A DNA stretch of 64,000 nucleotides, from positions 62,001 to 126,000 of the forward strand of contig JALHMI010000002.1 in NCBI GenBank assembly GCA_022844125.1. The letters run 5' to 3'. Below, one piece after another: positions 9,012-17,661 of this stretch; position 1 is the first letter of the stretch, and every line of letters starts with the position of its first letter. Both the position numbers and the translations under genes were made by a program. The notes under the pieces are model-generated. The model saw only the letters and a program-made list of their open reading frames with translations. It ran no database searches and was not told where the DNA came from. The stretch comes from Pirellulales bacterium (GTDB lineage Bacteria > Planctomycetota > Planctomycetia > Pirellulales > PALSA-1355).

Positions 9012-9390
9012 GGATTCGCCAGTCGGCAGTTCTTCACGAGTCGGCAGGGTTTACGCAATTGGTGCGGCCTGTGACTTCGCCGGATTTTGGGCCAAAGCTC
9101 CTGCCCCGCGGGCCTCGATTCACCCGACAAGACGGACGGTAGACTTTGCGTAGTCCCCTCAGTCGGAGCTCGAACACTCCAACCAATCGCCTCGCCTTCG
9201 GTATTACGGCTTGGTGCGGCCGAGCGCCGCATGCCCGTGCCGCAACGCTCAGTCCCAGGGCCTTCGCCGGCCTGCCATAGCCTGACGGCCGGCTGTGATC
9301 CGCTTCCTACCAAGCCAGATTTGGTGTCGAAGGGCCGCTCCGGCTGGGGAAGAAACAAACTCCATGAGCGGGACAGACCGATGAAGGCTT
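9012..9390. other. Intergenic, no convincing gene
   Basis: ORFs exist on both strands here, but their products are low-complexity, rich in Pro, Ser and Arg, without domains, hydrophobic segments or ribosome-binding sites. Apart from the AGTCGGCAG direct repeats near the left edge nothing stands out. Confidence 0.5.
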
Positions 9391-9522
9391 TTAACGAAGC
9401 AGCCAGATTGCGACCGCTACGAGGGCGGCAGCAACGGCAAAGCCCCAGGCCAAATTCGCCAGCCGTTGGCCGCGAGCGCTCACTTCCGCCTGAGTTGCCG
9501 ATCTATCGAGTTCCGGTCGCAT
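9391..9522 (-). CDS. Possible 43-aa tail-anchored membrane protein
   Basis: ATG at 9522, TAA at 9391-9393, encoding 43 residues. The first 20 are hydrophilic. The rest is one clean hydrophobic helix ('NLAWGFAVAAALVAVAIWLL') ending in a single Arg, which is a typical single-pass small-protein layout. No Shine-Dalgarno is seen. It is about 500 bp from the RHH gene and has no obvious operon partner. Given its size it may be a chance ORF, but the sharp soluble/hydrophobic partition is suggestive. Confidence 0.35.
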   Translation of the reverse strand: MRPELDRSATQAEVSARGQRLANLAWGFAVAAALVAVAIWLLR

Positions 9523-9800
9523 GCGGTTCGCGCAAAGGGAAAGAAAAGGACCAAGTTGGCTAACTGGAACTTCGAGTTGGCGTTAACTGCAATTCTACAG
9601 CCTTGTAGCGGGCTGTGCTTTGCGGCAAGGAATTTGAACGCCCGCCCCGGGGCAGCGGACTCCAATTAGCCGGCCCTGGAGTTGTTTTGGTTCTCACAAA
9701 GGATGCGTGCGTCAGCCACCCATCTCAGTGATCGTTCAGCCCACGTAACCCTCGGTCCCCCGGTAGAGCTCGCCGGCGCTGCTCGGCATCCCGATCAAAG
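9523..9800. other. Intergenic, nothing seen
   Basis: No ORF with a ribosome-binding site or recognisable domain, and no strong hairpin. It separates the two small putative membrane proteins. Confidence 0.4.
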
Positions 9801-10028
9801 TCACCCTGGAGGCGGTCGACCTGGAAGCAGCCGCCGCGTCGTGAAGTCGTCATCGGCGAACGTTGTAAATCGTTGAGCGATGATATTGCTGAGCAGCGCG
9901 AGCGCAGGAAGCGCGGTCCAGATCAACGGCCACGCGCGACATGGTTCAGAATCGGCCGAAGGGCTCCAGACCGACGACATCAGCGCGACCAGTAGGTCAA
10001 AACCGACCCATCCGATCAATCGAGTCAT
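9801..10028 (-). CDS. Small two-helix membrane protein
   Basis: A 75-aa protein. The ATG at 10028 is preferred over the upstream in-frame 10139 because AAAAGGAG lies 8 nt before it, one of the best ribosome-binding sites in this region. Two hydrophobic segments are visible, about residues 3-22 ('LIGWVGFDLLVALMSSVW') and 33-53 ('PLIWTALPALALLSNIIA'). A polar, Arg/Pro-rich tail follows. It matches no family I recognise. It stands alone, with no adjacent gene on the same strand. Confidence 0.55.
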   Translation of the reverse strand: MTRLIGWVGFDLLVALMSSVWSPSADSEPCRAWPLIWTALPALALLSNIIAQRFTTFADDDFTTRRLLPGRPPPG

Positions 10029-10496
10029 GAGATGTACTCCTTTTCTTTGGCGGGGTCCAACGGCGGTGGAGAACGCAACTGATGTGCCAACGGGCCCCTT
10101 CAGTGCGGTTGGGCCACGGCTGGAGTACCTTTGGGCCATCGTCCCCTGCTCATGCGAACTGCCATGTCGATTCGGGGCACTGAATCATGGACCCACCATT
10201 GGAAGGTAGTTGCTCGTTGCCGCAGCATGACCCCGGCCCGCAATTAGCGTCTCAAGCACCCGTCGATCGGGAATGCGAGCGGCCGGCTTCACTGTGCTAG
10301 CGCGCAAAAATCGCCCGGAGCGGCGGGGCAGCAACACCATGGGCGATAGTGGCCCCTAGGCGCCCAATTAGAAAGGCGTAACATCCGGTAAAGACCTACA
10401 CGAGGTCTTGTCGGGAGCCAATGAACCAGCCCGGACGCTAGCCTACCACGAATCATTTACAGATGTTCGAACTCGCACGCCCCACCACCCGCGCAT
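10029..10496. other. Intergenic, no gene seen
   Basis: This stretch between the small membrane protein and the tRNA-Val terminator holds only short shadow ORFs. It would include the small protein's promoter. No conserved RNA or repeat was recognised. Confidence 0.45.
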
Positions 10497-10519
10497 AAAA
10501 AAACCCGGGAAATGCCGGT
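10497..10519 (-). terminator. Rho-independent terminator after tRNA-Val
   Basis: On the minus strand a CCGG/CCGG stem with a short loop is followed by seven T residues (10503 down to 10497). A second CCCGGG copy at 10549-10554 could form an alternative, longer stem with 10504-10509. It lies just downstream of the tRNA 3' end. Confidence 0.6.
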
Positions 10520-10556
10520 CCCCGCGTCTTTGTGCGAGAAACTGCATACCCGGGAG

Positions 10557-10631
<75 letters not shown>

Positions 10632-10651
10632 ATCTGAATGGCCAGCTCCAA

Positions 10652-10679
10652 AGTCTATCGCATGCGGGCCGAATGGCAA
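10652..10679 (-). promoter_or_regulatory. Candidate sigma70-type promoter of tRNA-Val
   Basis: On the minus strand, TTGCCA (10679-10674) and TAGACT (10657-10652) are separated by 16 nt. The -10 element ends about 20 nt before the tRNA 5' end. The fit to consensus is good at both boxes; function is inferred from position. Confidence 0.45.
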
Positions 10680-11015
10680 AGTCCGCGCCGCAGTGAGCGA
10701 GCCAAATGCAGTTTGCGCACTGGCATGTCCCGGTGCGGCCCGCAAACATTTTTGCTGCGGCGGATCGTCAGCCCGCCGCCCCGGGAGAGCACTTGCGCCC
10801 CACCGGGAGGGTACGGAAAAGTCTCTCTGCCCACTAGGCTATTGTAAATTACACGAGCTCGCACGCGCACGCGCTATTTGCACCGTGTATCTTTAAGTTC
10901 ACGCGCTGCTGTAACGAGCACGCTGAATACACAACAAAATCGCTTACATCCGATCAAATCGAGATGTTGAACCGTAACAACGGGCACCGGCAACCAAGTA
11001 CGAGGAGAGCCAACC
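10680..11015. other. Intergenic between tRNA-Val and DNA-binding-like gene
   Basis: About 330 bp without a supported gene. The right end becomes AT-richer and would carry the promoter of the gene at 11016; GAGGAG at 11002-11007 is its ribosome-binding site. Confidence 0.45.
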
Positions 11016-11513
11016 TTGGCCAAAAAGAAACCAGCAGCGTCAACCAGTAAGAGTGATTCAATCCGCCAGGTACTCTCGGCCAAACCAAATGCGACCGTGA
11101 AAGAGATCAAGGCCGAACTCGACGCACGGGGAGTGGCCGCATCGATCGCGCTGATCAACAAGCTCAAGTACGACCGCAAGCGCGGCACGACAGCCAAGAA
11201 AACTCGTCGCGCTCGCGGCGGAGTCAGCAAAGCGGACGCCATCCGCGCCAAGTTCGATCAACTCGGCTACGACGCTCGTCCGCGAGACGTGATCGCAGCG
11301 CTCAAGAGCGAGGGCGTCAAAGTCACTTCCGCGCAGGTCAGCATGCTGCGAGCCAAACTCACAGCGAACGGCAGTTCGGGCAAAGTCCCGGCCACAGCCA
11401 GCTCTGTGCCCTTCGAACACCTCGTAGCGGCCAAGCAACTAGCAGACCGACTGGGCGGCATCAACAAGGCGCGAATGGCGCTCGAAAGCTTCGCCAAACT
11501 CGTCTCCGGTTAG
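11016..11513 (+). CDS. Tandem-repeat helical DNA-binding-like protein
   Basis: A 165-aa protein. The start is TTG at 11016, supported by GAGGAG 8 nt upstream. Two similar units of about 45 residues follow a Lys-rich leader: the first begins 'SIRQVLSAKPNATVKEI' and ends 'IALINKLKYDRKRG'; the second begins 'AIRAKFDQLGYDARPRDV' and ends 'QVSMLRAKLTA'. Each has the helix-turn-helix-like pattern of a small winged or three-helix DNA-binding domain, separated by a basic linker ('TTAKKTRRARGG'). A C-terminal helix ('AAKQLADRLGGINKARMAL') could be for dimerisation. DNA binding is inferred from fold pattern and charge. It is transcribed alone. Confidence 0.65.
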   Translation: MAKKKPAASTSKSDSIRQVLSAKPNATVKEIKAELDARGVAASIALINKLKYDRKRGTTAKKTRRARGGVSKADAIRAKFDQLGYDARPRDVIAALKSEGVKVTSAQVSMLRAKLTANGSSGKVPATASSVPFEHLVAAKQLADRLGGINKARMALESFAKLVSG

Positions 11514-11610
11514 CACATTTCCTACAATCACCCGCTAGCGCGCATAGCTTGACTCGCGCGGTAGCGGCGCGTGCGCGCCGAATGGCTCGCGCCTTCGAGA
11601 GGACGGGACT

Positions 11611-13632
11611 GTGCACTGGACTGTAACGACAGTTTTACTCACGGCGCATCTGTTGCTGGTCGATGTGGCCATGGTCGGACCGCTCCTGGCCGTGTGGTGC
11701 GACTGGCGGGCGCGGCGCGAACCGCAACCTGTGCTTGCGGAACTCGGCCGCCAACTGGCCTGGATCTCCGTGAGCGGCCTGGTTCTCGGCGGGCTGCTGG
11801 GCGGAGTGTTGCTGGCAATTCGGTACGCGGCTGACGAGCGTTACTTCCGCGCCTTGGCGGTCGTGCCCCGCGATCGCTTGTGGTTTGCCGGCGCCGAGTG
11901 GTTCTTTTCGCTGGTGTGCCTGGGGCTCTACGCGATGCTATGGCGCCGCTGGCAGCGGGCACGCCTCGCCCACGGTCTAGTGGCGCTCGCGGCAGCCACG
12001 AACCTGCTGATTCACTTTCCGACGCTCTTCGTCGCGGTCTCCGTGATCCGCGCTCGGCCCGGGCTGCTCGCCCAACCGCTGGCACGGGCCGAGTATCGCC
12101 GGCTGCTCGTTGATCCGGAAGTGCTCGCGCGGGTACTCCATCTCTGGCTGGCGGCGGCGGCCGTAACGGGCGTGCTCGTGGTGTGGCTGGCTCTGGGCAA
12201 GCGGCTCGTGGCAGGAGGTGGCAACGACGAACAGGCATCTCTACAAGACCGCATCCTCAAGGTCGGCGGCCGACTTGCCATCACAGCAGTCATGTTCCAG
12301 TTTCCCGTCGGCTTGTGGGTGGCGTTCGTTATGCCGGAGCGAGCACGACGGAACTTGATGGGAGGCGACGCATCGGCGACGCTGCTGCTGCTCGGCGGAG
12401 TGGGCCTCGCCATGCTGTTAATGAACCTGCTTTCAGCGCTCATTCTGGGCGATCGCAAACGCGACATGGCTCGGCGCTCTACGGTGGTATTGATTGTGCT
12501 AATGTTGCTGATGGTGGGTGTGCGATTGCGGAGCGGTGAGCCTGCGACCGCACCCGCTGTGCAACAAGCGACGACGCCCCTGCCTGTGCGATCTGCCGAG
12601 ATCCCCCTTGCGTCACGTAAAACATCGGGTTCAATGGAACCACCCGCCATTTACCCGCCGCGCCAGTCTTCCGAGGGATCTGCTTTGAAGTCGCTCGATT
12701 GCGTTACGATTGCCGACCCGGTCCATGGCTCGAAAGCCAAGATTCTGCCGGGCGTGGGATTCAACTGCTACGGTTTCCTGGCGAGCACGCCCTCGGGTCC
12801 TGTAGAAGTGCTCTGGTCGGCGCCTGATTTCACGGACGGCACCGCTAAACCGACGGGCAGCGGCATTCCGCTGATGTTTCCATTTGCAGGCCGAATTCGG
12901 GGCGCGCAGTTTGTTTACGACGGGAAGACCTACACCCTCGAAGCGATGGACGGAATCGGCAATGCGATTCACGGATTCGTTTACAACCGACCGTGGCGAG
13001 TGAAGTCGCAGGAGAAAGATCGCGTGGTTGGCGAGTTTCAGGCCTCGGTCGATGACGAATCGCTGCTCGAACTGTGGCCGGCCGATTTTCGAATCACCGT
13101 TGAGTATCGCATCGCCGGCAACACTCTCAGCTCGGAGATCCTGATCGAGAATCCCGATGAGAAGCCGCTGCCGTTCACATTCGGCACGCATCCTTACTTT
13201 CGCATTCCGGTCGGCGGCCGCAGCGCGGACGACTGCATTGTGAAGGTTCCGGTTTCCACGAGTTGGGAACTCTCCGATCTGCTGCCGACGGGCATCGTCG
13301 GGCCTTCGCCGAATGCGGACAAGCTGGCAGCAGGAATTCCAGCCGGCGAAATGCGATTCGATAGCGTCTTCGGAGGGCTGCAGTTCGCGAACCATCGTCT
13401 GGAGACGTCGATTCGCGATCCGCACAGCGGTCGCCGCGTGACGCAAGAATTCGACGATCAATTCACCGCCTGCGTTGTGTTCAATCCGCCGCATCGCGAA
13501 GCGGTTTGCATCGAGCCCTACACCGGACTGCCCGATCCGTTCTCCCTGCTGGAAAAAGGAGCCGAGCCACACCTGCGCGTGCTCGGCCCCGGCGAGAGTT
13601 TTCGCGCGCGAGTCGAGATTCGCGTCGACTAG
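11611..13632 (+). CDS. Membrane domain fused to aldose 1-epimerase
   Basis: A 673-aa protein. It starts with GTG at 11611, with GAGAGGA just upstream. Residues 1-310 form a multi-pass membrane region with about eight hydrophobic helices, of no family I can name. A Ser/Pro/Thr linker follows (about 315-355). Residues about 360-673 are a galactose-mutarotase-type beta-sandwich: H454 in 'NAIHGFVYNRPW', H527 in 'THPYF' and catalytic-type E635 in 'IEPYTGLPDPF'. The epimerase half should interconvert alpha and beta anomers of aldoses. Attachment to a membrane domain is unusual for this normally cytosolic or periplasmic enzyme. It converges on a second mutarotase-type gene 34 bp downstream. Confidence 0.8.
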   Translation: MHWTVTTVLLTAHLLLVDVAMVGPLLAVWCDWRARREPQPVLAELGRQLAWISVSGLVLGGLLGGVLLAIRYAADERYFRALAVVPRDRLWFAGAEWFFSLVCLGLYAMLWRRWQRARLAHGLVALAAATNLLIHFPTLFVAVSVIRARPGLLAQPLARAEYRRLLVDPEVLARVLHLWLAAAAVTGVLVVWLALGKRLVAGGGNDEQASLQDRILKVGGRLAITAVMFQFPVGLWVAFVMPERARRNLMGGDASATLLLLGGVGLAMLLMNLLSALILGDRKRDMARRSTVVLIVLMLLMVGVRLRSGEPATAPAVQQATTPLPVRSAEIPLASRKTSGSMEPPAIYPPRQSSEGSALKSLDCVTIADPVHGSKAKILPGVGFNCYGFLASTPSGPVEVLWSAPDFTDGTAKPTGSGIPLMFPFAGRIRGAQFVYDGKTYTLEAMDGIGNAIHGFVYNRPWRVKSQEKDRVVGEFQASVDDESLLELWPADFRITVEYRIAGNTLSSEILIENPDEKPLPFTFGTHPYFRIPVGGRSADDCIVKVPVSTSWELSDLLPTGIVGPSPNADKLAAGIPAGEMRFDSVFGGLQFANHRLETSIRDPHSGRRVTQEFDDQFTACVVFNPPHREAVCIEPYTGLPDPFSLLEKGAEPHLRVLGPGESFRARVEIRVD

Positions 13633-13666
13633 CTTATGCGAGCGAGCGCACCGCAGCGCCGATGTC

Positions 13667-14731
13667 TTAGTTCGCGCTGCCGGCGAGAACTTTCGTGGAG
13701 CGCACTCCCGGCCGGATTTCACCCCCCGGCACAACGATTCGTTTGTGCCAGGTGACCGCGGTGGTGGTCACGAGCGCCGTCGGCAGGACGCCCCGCTCTG
13801 ACCATTTATTGTCGCGCGGGTCGAACATCAGGACTTCGCGCCGAAAGCCGGTGTGCGATTGTGGGGGACTGGTCAGTTGGCTGCCATCATCGCCGCCCAG
13901 CAGCAGAAACGCGTTCGGCCCCATGCCTGGCGCTGGCGAGGGACTGGCCGCCAGCGGCCAAGGCAGATCAGCGATCTTCGACCAGCCGACGGCCGGAGTG
14001 AACTTAAAGGCATCGCGAAGGTAAGTGCGACGCGGGCGACCGTCATCTTCCGCCCGCAGCGAGACGCCTCCGATAAGATAAAACACGCCGTCCTGAACCG
14101 CCGCGGTGGCAAGCATCCGTGCGGTGCCCGGCCACGCAGGTTCATTTCGCCAGCTACGCTCAGGTTGACCTAAATCGAGTGAGAGGAAGACGTGGAGCGC
14201 CTCGACGGCAGCGGGGCTGACCGAACCGCCAGCCAAGTAGATCCGCCCATTAAGCACAGCGCCGCATGCATTCGAGATTGTGAACGGCAGCGGCGGCAGT
14301 GGTTCTGTCTGGAGTTTGTCGTCGGCCAGCCTCAACCGGAAGCATTCGGCGAGATGTCCCGACTCGTTGCTGCCTCCAAGAACGGCGATGCCCCGCGACG
14401 TCGTGAGACAGACGCTGTAGCCCAGGAATCGCCGGAGCTTGCCGGCAGTCCGCCATTTGCCACCGGGCTCATCGAGAACAAAGACTGAGTCGTGCCAACG
14501 CTTTATACCGGCTTCCCATGGCGGTCGGTCCGGAAAATTCGCGCCCCCGGCCACGAGCAGTTTGCCGTCCGTGATGCCCGCGACTGGGCCGGCGAAGCCT
14601 TTGTCATCGGGAATCGACGGCAAGTTTGACCAAACCAGATGCTGCGCCCGCAGTTGCAAGCCGAATGTGCTGGATAGCAGTAGTGCAAGAAATGCAAACC
14701 GGTTGCGGTTGGGCGGATTCAGTGCGTGCAT
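13667..14731 (-). CDS. Exported Kelch-type cyclically permuted mutarotase (NanM-like)
   Basis: A 354-aa protein with an N-terminal signal sequence (about residues 10-30, ending 'LQLRAQ'). The mature part begins 'LPSIPDDKGFAGPVAG' and carries repeated Kelch blades with the double-glycine pattern ('LLVAGGANFP', 'IAVLGGSNES', 'IYLAGGSVS', 'FYLIGGVSL', 'FLLLGGDDGS'). This order matches the cyclically permuted mutarotase family related to sialate mutarotase NanM. The sugar is unknown; no other sialate genes are in the window. Convergent with the aldose-epimerase fusion. A function in the periplasm is likely from the signal peptide. Confidence 0.78.
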   Translation of the reverse strand: MHALNPPNRNRFAFLALLLSSTFGLQLRAQHLVWSNLPSIPDDKGFAGPVAGITDGKLLVAGGANFPDRPPWEAGIKRWHDSVFVLDEPGGKWRTAGKLRRFLGYSVCLTTSRGIAVLGGSNESGHLAECFRLRLADDKLQTEPLPPLPFTISNACGAVLNGRIYLAGGSVSPAAVEALHVFLSLDLGQPERSWRNEPAWPGTARMLATAAVQDGVFYLIGGVSLRAEDDGRPRRTYLRDAFKFTPAVGWSKIADLPWPLAASPSPAPGMGPNAFLLLGGDDGSQLTSPPQSHTGFRREVLMFDPRDNKWSERGVLPTALVTTTAVTWHKRIVVPGGEIRPGVRSTKVLAGSAN

Positions 14732-14755
14732 TGGTTCAAGGAGGCGTTTGCTTGA

Positions 14756-16093
14756 TCAAGTTTCGCTCATATTCAGCACGCGCAAGACGGCGTTATAACG
14801 CTCAAGCACGTCGTTACGATCGTCTACCTCGGGTAAGTCTCGCTCGCATGCCCGGCGCACAAGATGGGCATGTCGCACCAGGGCGGCCTGATCTTCCGGT
14901 CGCCGGGCCACGTAAGCGATACGTGCGAGTGCCTCGAGCAGGCGAATCATCACTGATGCCGAACTGCTGCCATATTGTCTGATCTGATTGAATGCCGCGT
15001 CGGTTACATCCGTGAACGTTACTGCCCGAGTCACGACGCGCAGCTTTCCTTGGTCGTCGTACAGGCGCGGAGACGGAATAGAGCGACCGGCCAGCCTGCC
15101 GAGTGCCTCTGACAGCCAATCGACGCAGACAATCGCCGTAAAGGGATCGTTAATTCCCGGAGAAAGAGCGCGAAGAGCCACCTCAACCATCTGATCTACG
15201 GTAAACTCCAGATCCTGGTATGGCGTACGCTGCCACTGCAACAGGAAGGCTTCGTTCACGCTGCGAGACAAGTCGTCATCGAGCACCGCCTTTGGCGAGA
15301 CATGCGCCAGAGGACTACCGGCGATCACAAATTGACCCGGCCTCGCCGCCAGCCGCATAACGAAATCGCCATTCCTTGCCAGGTTTACTAGGCGATCGAC
15401 TTCCAACGCAGCAATATATCCACTACTGTGGGAAGGAACCCACGCGGTGGATTGGTCGAAGTTCACCGGTAGTCCATCGTCATCCACGAAGTCGCCGTCG
15501 TGCGCCGCGTCCGTCAGTTCGTCCGGCCACAATCGGTCGATCGTGTCATGCATCTCGTGACTCACCGCGGCCACAATCTGGTGAGCCTGAATCAATATGG
15601 CCACGTGATGAATGAAATAGACGAGCACGCCAAGACTTAGCAGGGCAAGGACAATTCCCAGCGCCACCGCCGCGCCGGGCACGAACTGTCCGTTATCGGT
15701 TCCCAGAATCGTCCGCAATACCAGCAAGCAGTAAATGAATGTGCCGGTGAAAGTACCCAATACGACCTGATTACTGCGATCGCGTATGAAGTTACGCAGA
15801 AGCCTGGGACCGAACTGGCCCGAGGCCAGGGACAGGGCCACGATCGTGATTGAAAACACGACACCGGCCACGGTGATCATCGACCCCGCGATCGTCGACA
15901 TCACGGCCCGAGCGCCTTCGGGTCCTCCGCCGTAGATCCACCAGACGTCGGTCTTACGCGCGGCGTCTTGGATCTGGTGGTCCAGCGAAATCATGGCGAC
16001 GGCCACGATCGCGGCCAGCACGTTCAGCACGGCGGGGACAAACCAGTACGAAGTCTGGAGTGCATCCCAGTAATATGAGAGCCGAGTGCGCAT
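14756..16093 (-). CDS. DUF2254 membrane protein
   Basis: A 445-aa protein with an N-terminal membrane region of four hydrophobic segments (about residues 18-35, 64-85, 108-125 and 138-160). The signature 'STIAGSMITVAGVVFSIT' and 'LASGQFGPRLLRNF' mark the DUF2254 family. The long C-terminal half is soluble and contains 'ALSPGINDPFTA', also typical of the family. Function is not established. It lies 24 bp downstream of where the mutarotase gene starts, reading in the same direction, so the two may be cotranscribed. Confidence 0.85.
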   Translation of the reverse strand: MRTRLSYYWDALQTSYWFVPAVLNVLAAIVAVAMISLDHQIQDAARKTDVWWIYGGGPEGARAVMSTIAGSMITVAGVVFSITIVALSLASGQFGPRLLRNFIRDRSNQVVLGTFTGTFIYCLLVLRTILGTDNGQFVPGAAVALGIVLALLSLGVLVYFIHHVAILIQAHQIVAAVSHEMHDTIDRLWPDELTDAAHDGDFVDDDGLPVNFDQSTAWVPSHSSGYIAALEVDRLVNLARNGDFVMRLAARPGQFVIAGSPLAHVSPKAVLDDDLSRSVNEAFLLQWQRTPYQDLEFTVDQMVEVALRALSPGINDPFTAIVCVDWLSEALGRLAGRSIPSPRLYDDQGKLRVVTRAVTFTDVTDAAFNQIRQYGSSSASVMIRLLEALARIAYVARRPEDQAALVRHAHLVRRACERDLPEVDDRNDVLERYNAVLRVLNMSET

Positions 16094-16174
16094 GGGAAAC
16101 CGCGATCCGAGATGTCTGGCCGACCGTTGCTGGCCGTAACATCATAGCCTATCGCGGCACAGAAACGCGAATTG

Positions 16175-17029
16175 CTACCAGTCGAAGCGGGTGCCGATGA
16201 GTTCGAACAACCGCTCGTTCGATGCGGCGAACTCCTGCCGCAAGCGGACTGCGGCCGCTTCGCTCATCGGCTCCTGATAGCGCCCTCGGTTGCTGCTGCC
16301 AAAGCTGGTTGGCTGCCAGTGGTCGAGGTGCAGGAATCGCAGTACCTGCGTGAATGTCTCGGCTGGTTGTCTGAAAAGCCGCTCGGCTTGCAGCAGCAGG
16401 ATCTGTTCGCGGGGAAATAGCGCGAACCAGTGCACGAGTTGTTCGGCATAGTGACCCCGCGTCGCGTAGGAGTACCAGCGATGTGGATTGCTGCGCGCGT
16501 ACGGCTCGGCGAGCAATCGCTCATGCTCGCCTGCCAGCCGCTGTGGCTCGGCGTCGAGGGCCGCTTCAAAACACAGCGGCTCATGCCCGCGCCGCAGCGA
16601 ATGCTGATAGTGCGAATATGCGCGGCTCACCGGGTTGCGGAGCAGGAAGATCAGCTTCACCTCGGGAAGCAGTTCTCGCACCCGTGCGGGCACGCGCGGA
16701 TCGAACATGTAGTAGGGGCTCGATTCGAAGCATAGCCGCTCGCGAGAGTCCCAGGGAAAGTGCATCCGATACCAGCCTTCGCCGCGATTGAATGCATCGT
16801 CGAAGTAGTGCACCTCCTTGGTAAACGATGGCGCGCACTGCGGGTGACCACAGAGGTAATCGAATAGTGAAGTAGTCCCCGCCTTTTGGGCGCCGGCGAT
16901 GATGCACGCGGGAAGCGGGCGCTGATGTGCCGTCAGCTGCCGGTACCATAAACGGGGCGAAGCGAGCTGCCGCGTGCCGCGAACGGCCGGCGACTGCCAG
17001 AAGCGTGTGAAGTGGCTGTTCTGTTGCAC
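16175..17029 (-). CDS. Sulfotransferase-domain protein
   Basis: A 284-aa protein. The 5'-phosphosulfate-binding loop is seen at residues 46-54 ('GAQKAGTTSL'), and the 3'-phosphate-binding motif around R130-S134 ('FLLRNPVSRAYSHYQ'), as in PAPS-dependent sulfotransferases. It should transfer sulfate from PAPS to a carbohydrate or other hydroxyl acceptor, which cannot be predicted. The start is GTG at 17029 with no strong ribosome-binding site, so the exact N terminus is uncertain. No signal peptide is present. It precedes the DUF2254 gene by 81 bp on the same strand. Confidence 0.88.
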   Translation of the reverse strand: MQQNSHFTRFWQSPAVRGTRQLASPRLWYRQLTAHQRPLPACIIAGAQKAGTTSLFDYLCGHPQCAPSFTKEVHYFDDAFNRGEGWYRMHFPWDSRERLCFESSPYYMFDPRVPARVRELLPEVKLIFLLRNPVSRAYSHYQHSLRRGHEPLCFEAALDAEPQRLAGEHERLLAEPYARSNPHRWYSYATRGHYAEQLVHWFALFPREQILLLQAERLFRQPAETFTQVLRFLHLDHWQPTSFGSSNRGRYQEPMSEAAAVRLRQEFAASNERLFELIGTRFDW

Positions 17030-17180
17030 GATGTGTCACTCGCGCGGGAGGTGGATTCGACCGGGCTCGCTGCGCGGAGGAGCCTAGGGATTAAATAGAG
17101 TTTTCGGCTCGGGTCGACTCTGCTCTTGACCTGCAATTGGTGAAAGCAGTTGCTAGCGAGAAGCCGCCAGCGGTGAAAGC

Positions 17181-17220
17181 ACAGAGCCGGTCTCCTCGCC
17201 ACTGAGGAGACCGGCTCTGT
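17181..17220 (-). terminator. Strong hairpin downstream of the CxxCH-protein gene
   Basis: The arms 17181-17197 and 17204-17220 are perfect 17-bp reverse complements around a 6-nt loop. The hairpin begins 31 nt past the stop of the minus-strand gene at 17251. There is no long U-tract, but the stem is very stable, so it probably ends or stabilises that transcript. Confidence 0.65.
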
Positions 17221-17250
17221 TAATTCAAAACCGGCGGGCCCACCCGAAGG

Positions 17251-17661
17251 CTACTTCGCTGCCTGGGCGTCGTCCGATACCGGCAGCTTGCCCTGGCTGA
17301 TGAGTTCACCGAACGTCGGCGAAGCATCGTCGGCCGGATTCGACTTCATGGCCGCGACTTTGTCGAGGGCCTCTTGAATCTTGGCCTTATCCTTCGCATC
17401 GGTCTTCTTGTCGAGCAGTTCGTCGAGCGCGATACCGTAGGCGTTCTTATCCTTCTTCTTTACGCCCACGTGACACACATTGCACTTGGCTTGCTTGACT
17501 GCGGCGGCAAAGGCCTCTTCCTCCGGCGAACCAGGCTCGGCCTTCACGTACTTCGCCTCAAACTCCTTCTTGAACGGATCGATGGCGTGGGCCGAGTCGA
17601 TTTGGGCCAACAGCATGCCGGCGGTCAAGCCAAACAGCGCGAGCAGACAGAAACTCTTCAT
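17251..17661 (-). CDS. Small exported protein with one CxxCH haem-type motif
   Basis: A 136-aa protein with a signal peptide cut near 'SAHA' (residue 26). One c-type haem attachment motif is present ('KCNVCHVGVKKKDKNAYG', about residue 60). The rest is Lys/Asp/Ala-rich and helical. Met residues downstream ('VAAMKSNPAD') could serve as the sixth ligand. It is probably a small periplasmic cytochrome-like protein of a type seen in planctomycetes. It is not near the respiratory operon. It has its own hairpin downstream. Confidence 0.7.
   Translation of the reverse strand: MKSFCLLALFGLTAGMLLAQIDSAHAIDPFKKEFEAKYVKAEPGSPEEEAFAAAVKQAKCNVCHVGVKKKDKNAYGIALDELLDKKTDAKDKAKIQEALDKVAAMKSNPADDASPTFGELISQGKLPVSDDAQAAK

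Noticed and set aside
9087..9563. 158-aa plus-strand ORF in the gene-poor patch
   Set aside because: Pro/Ser/Arg-rich, no ribosome-binding site, no domain, and the overlapping minus-strand ORF has the same appearance.
12631..13734. 367-aa minus-strand ORF opposite the aldose epimerase
   Set aside because: Antisense to conserved epimerase active-site motifs; no domain of its own.
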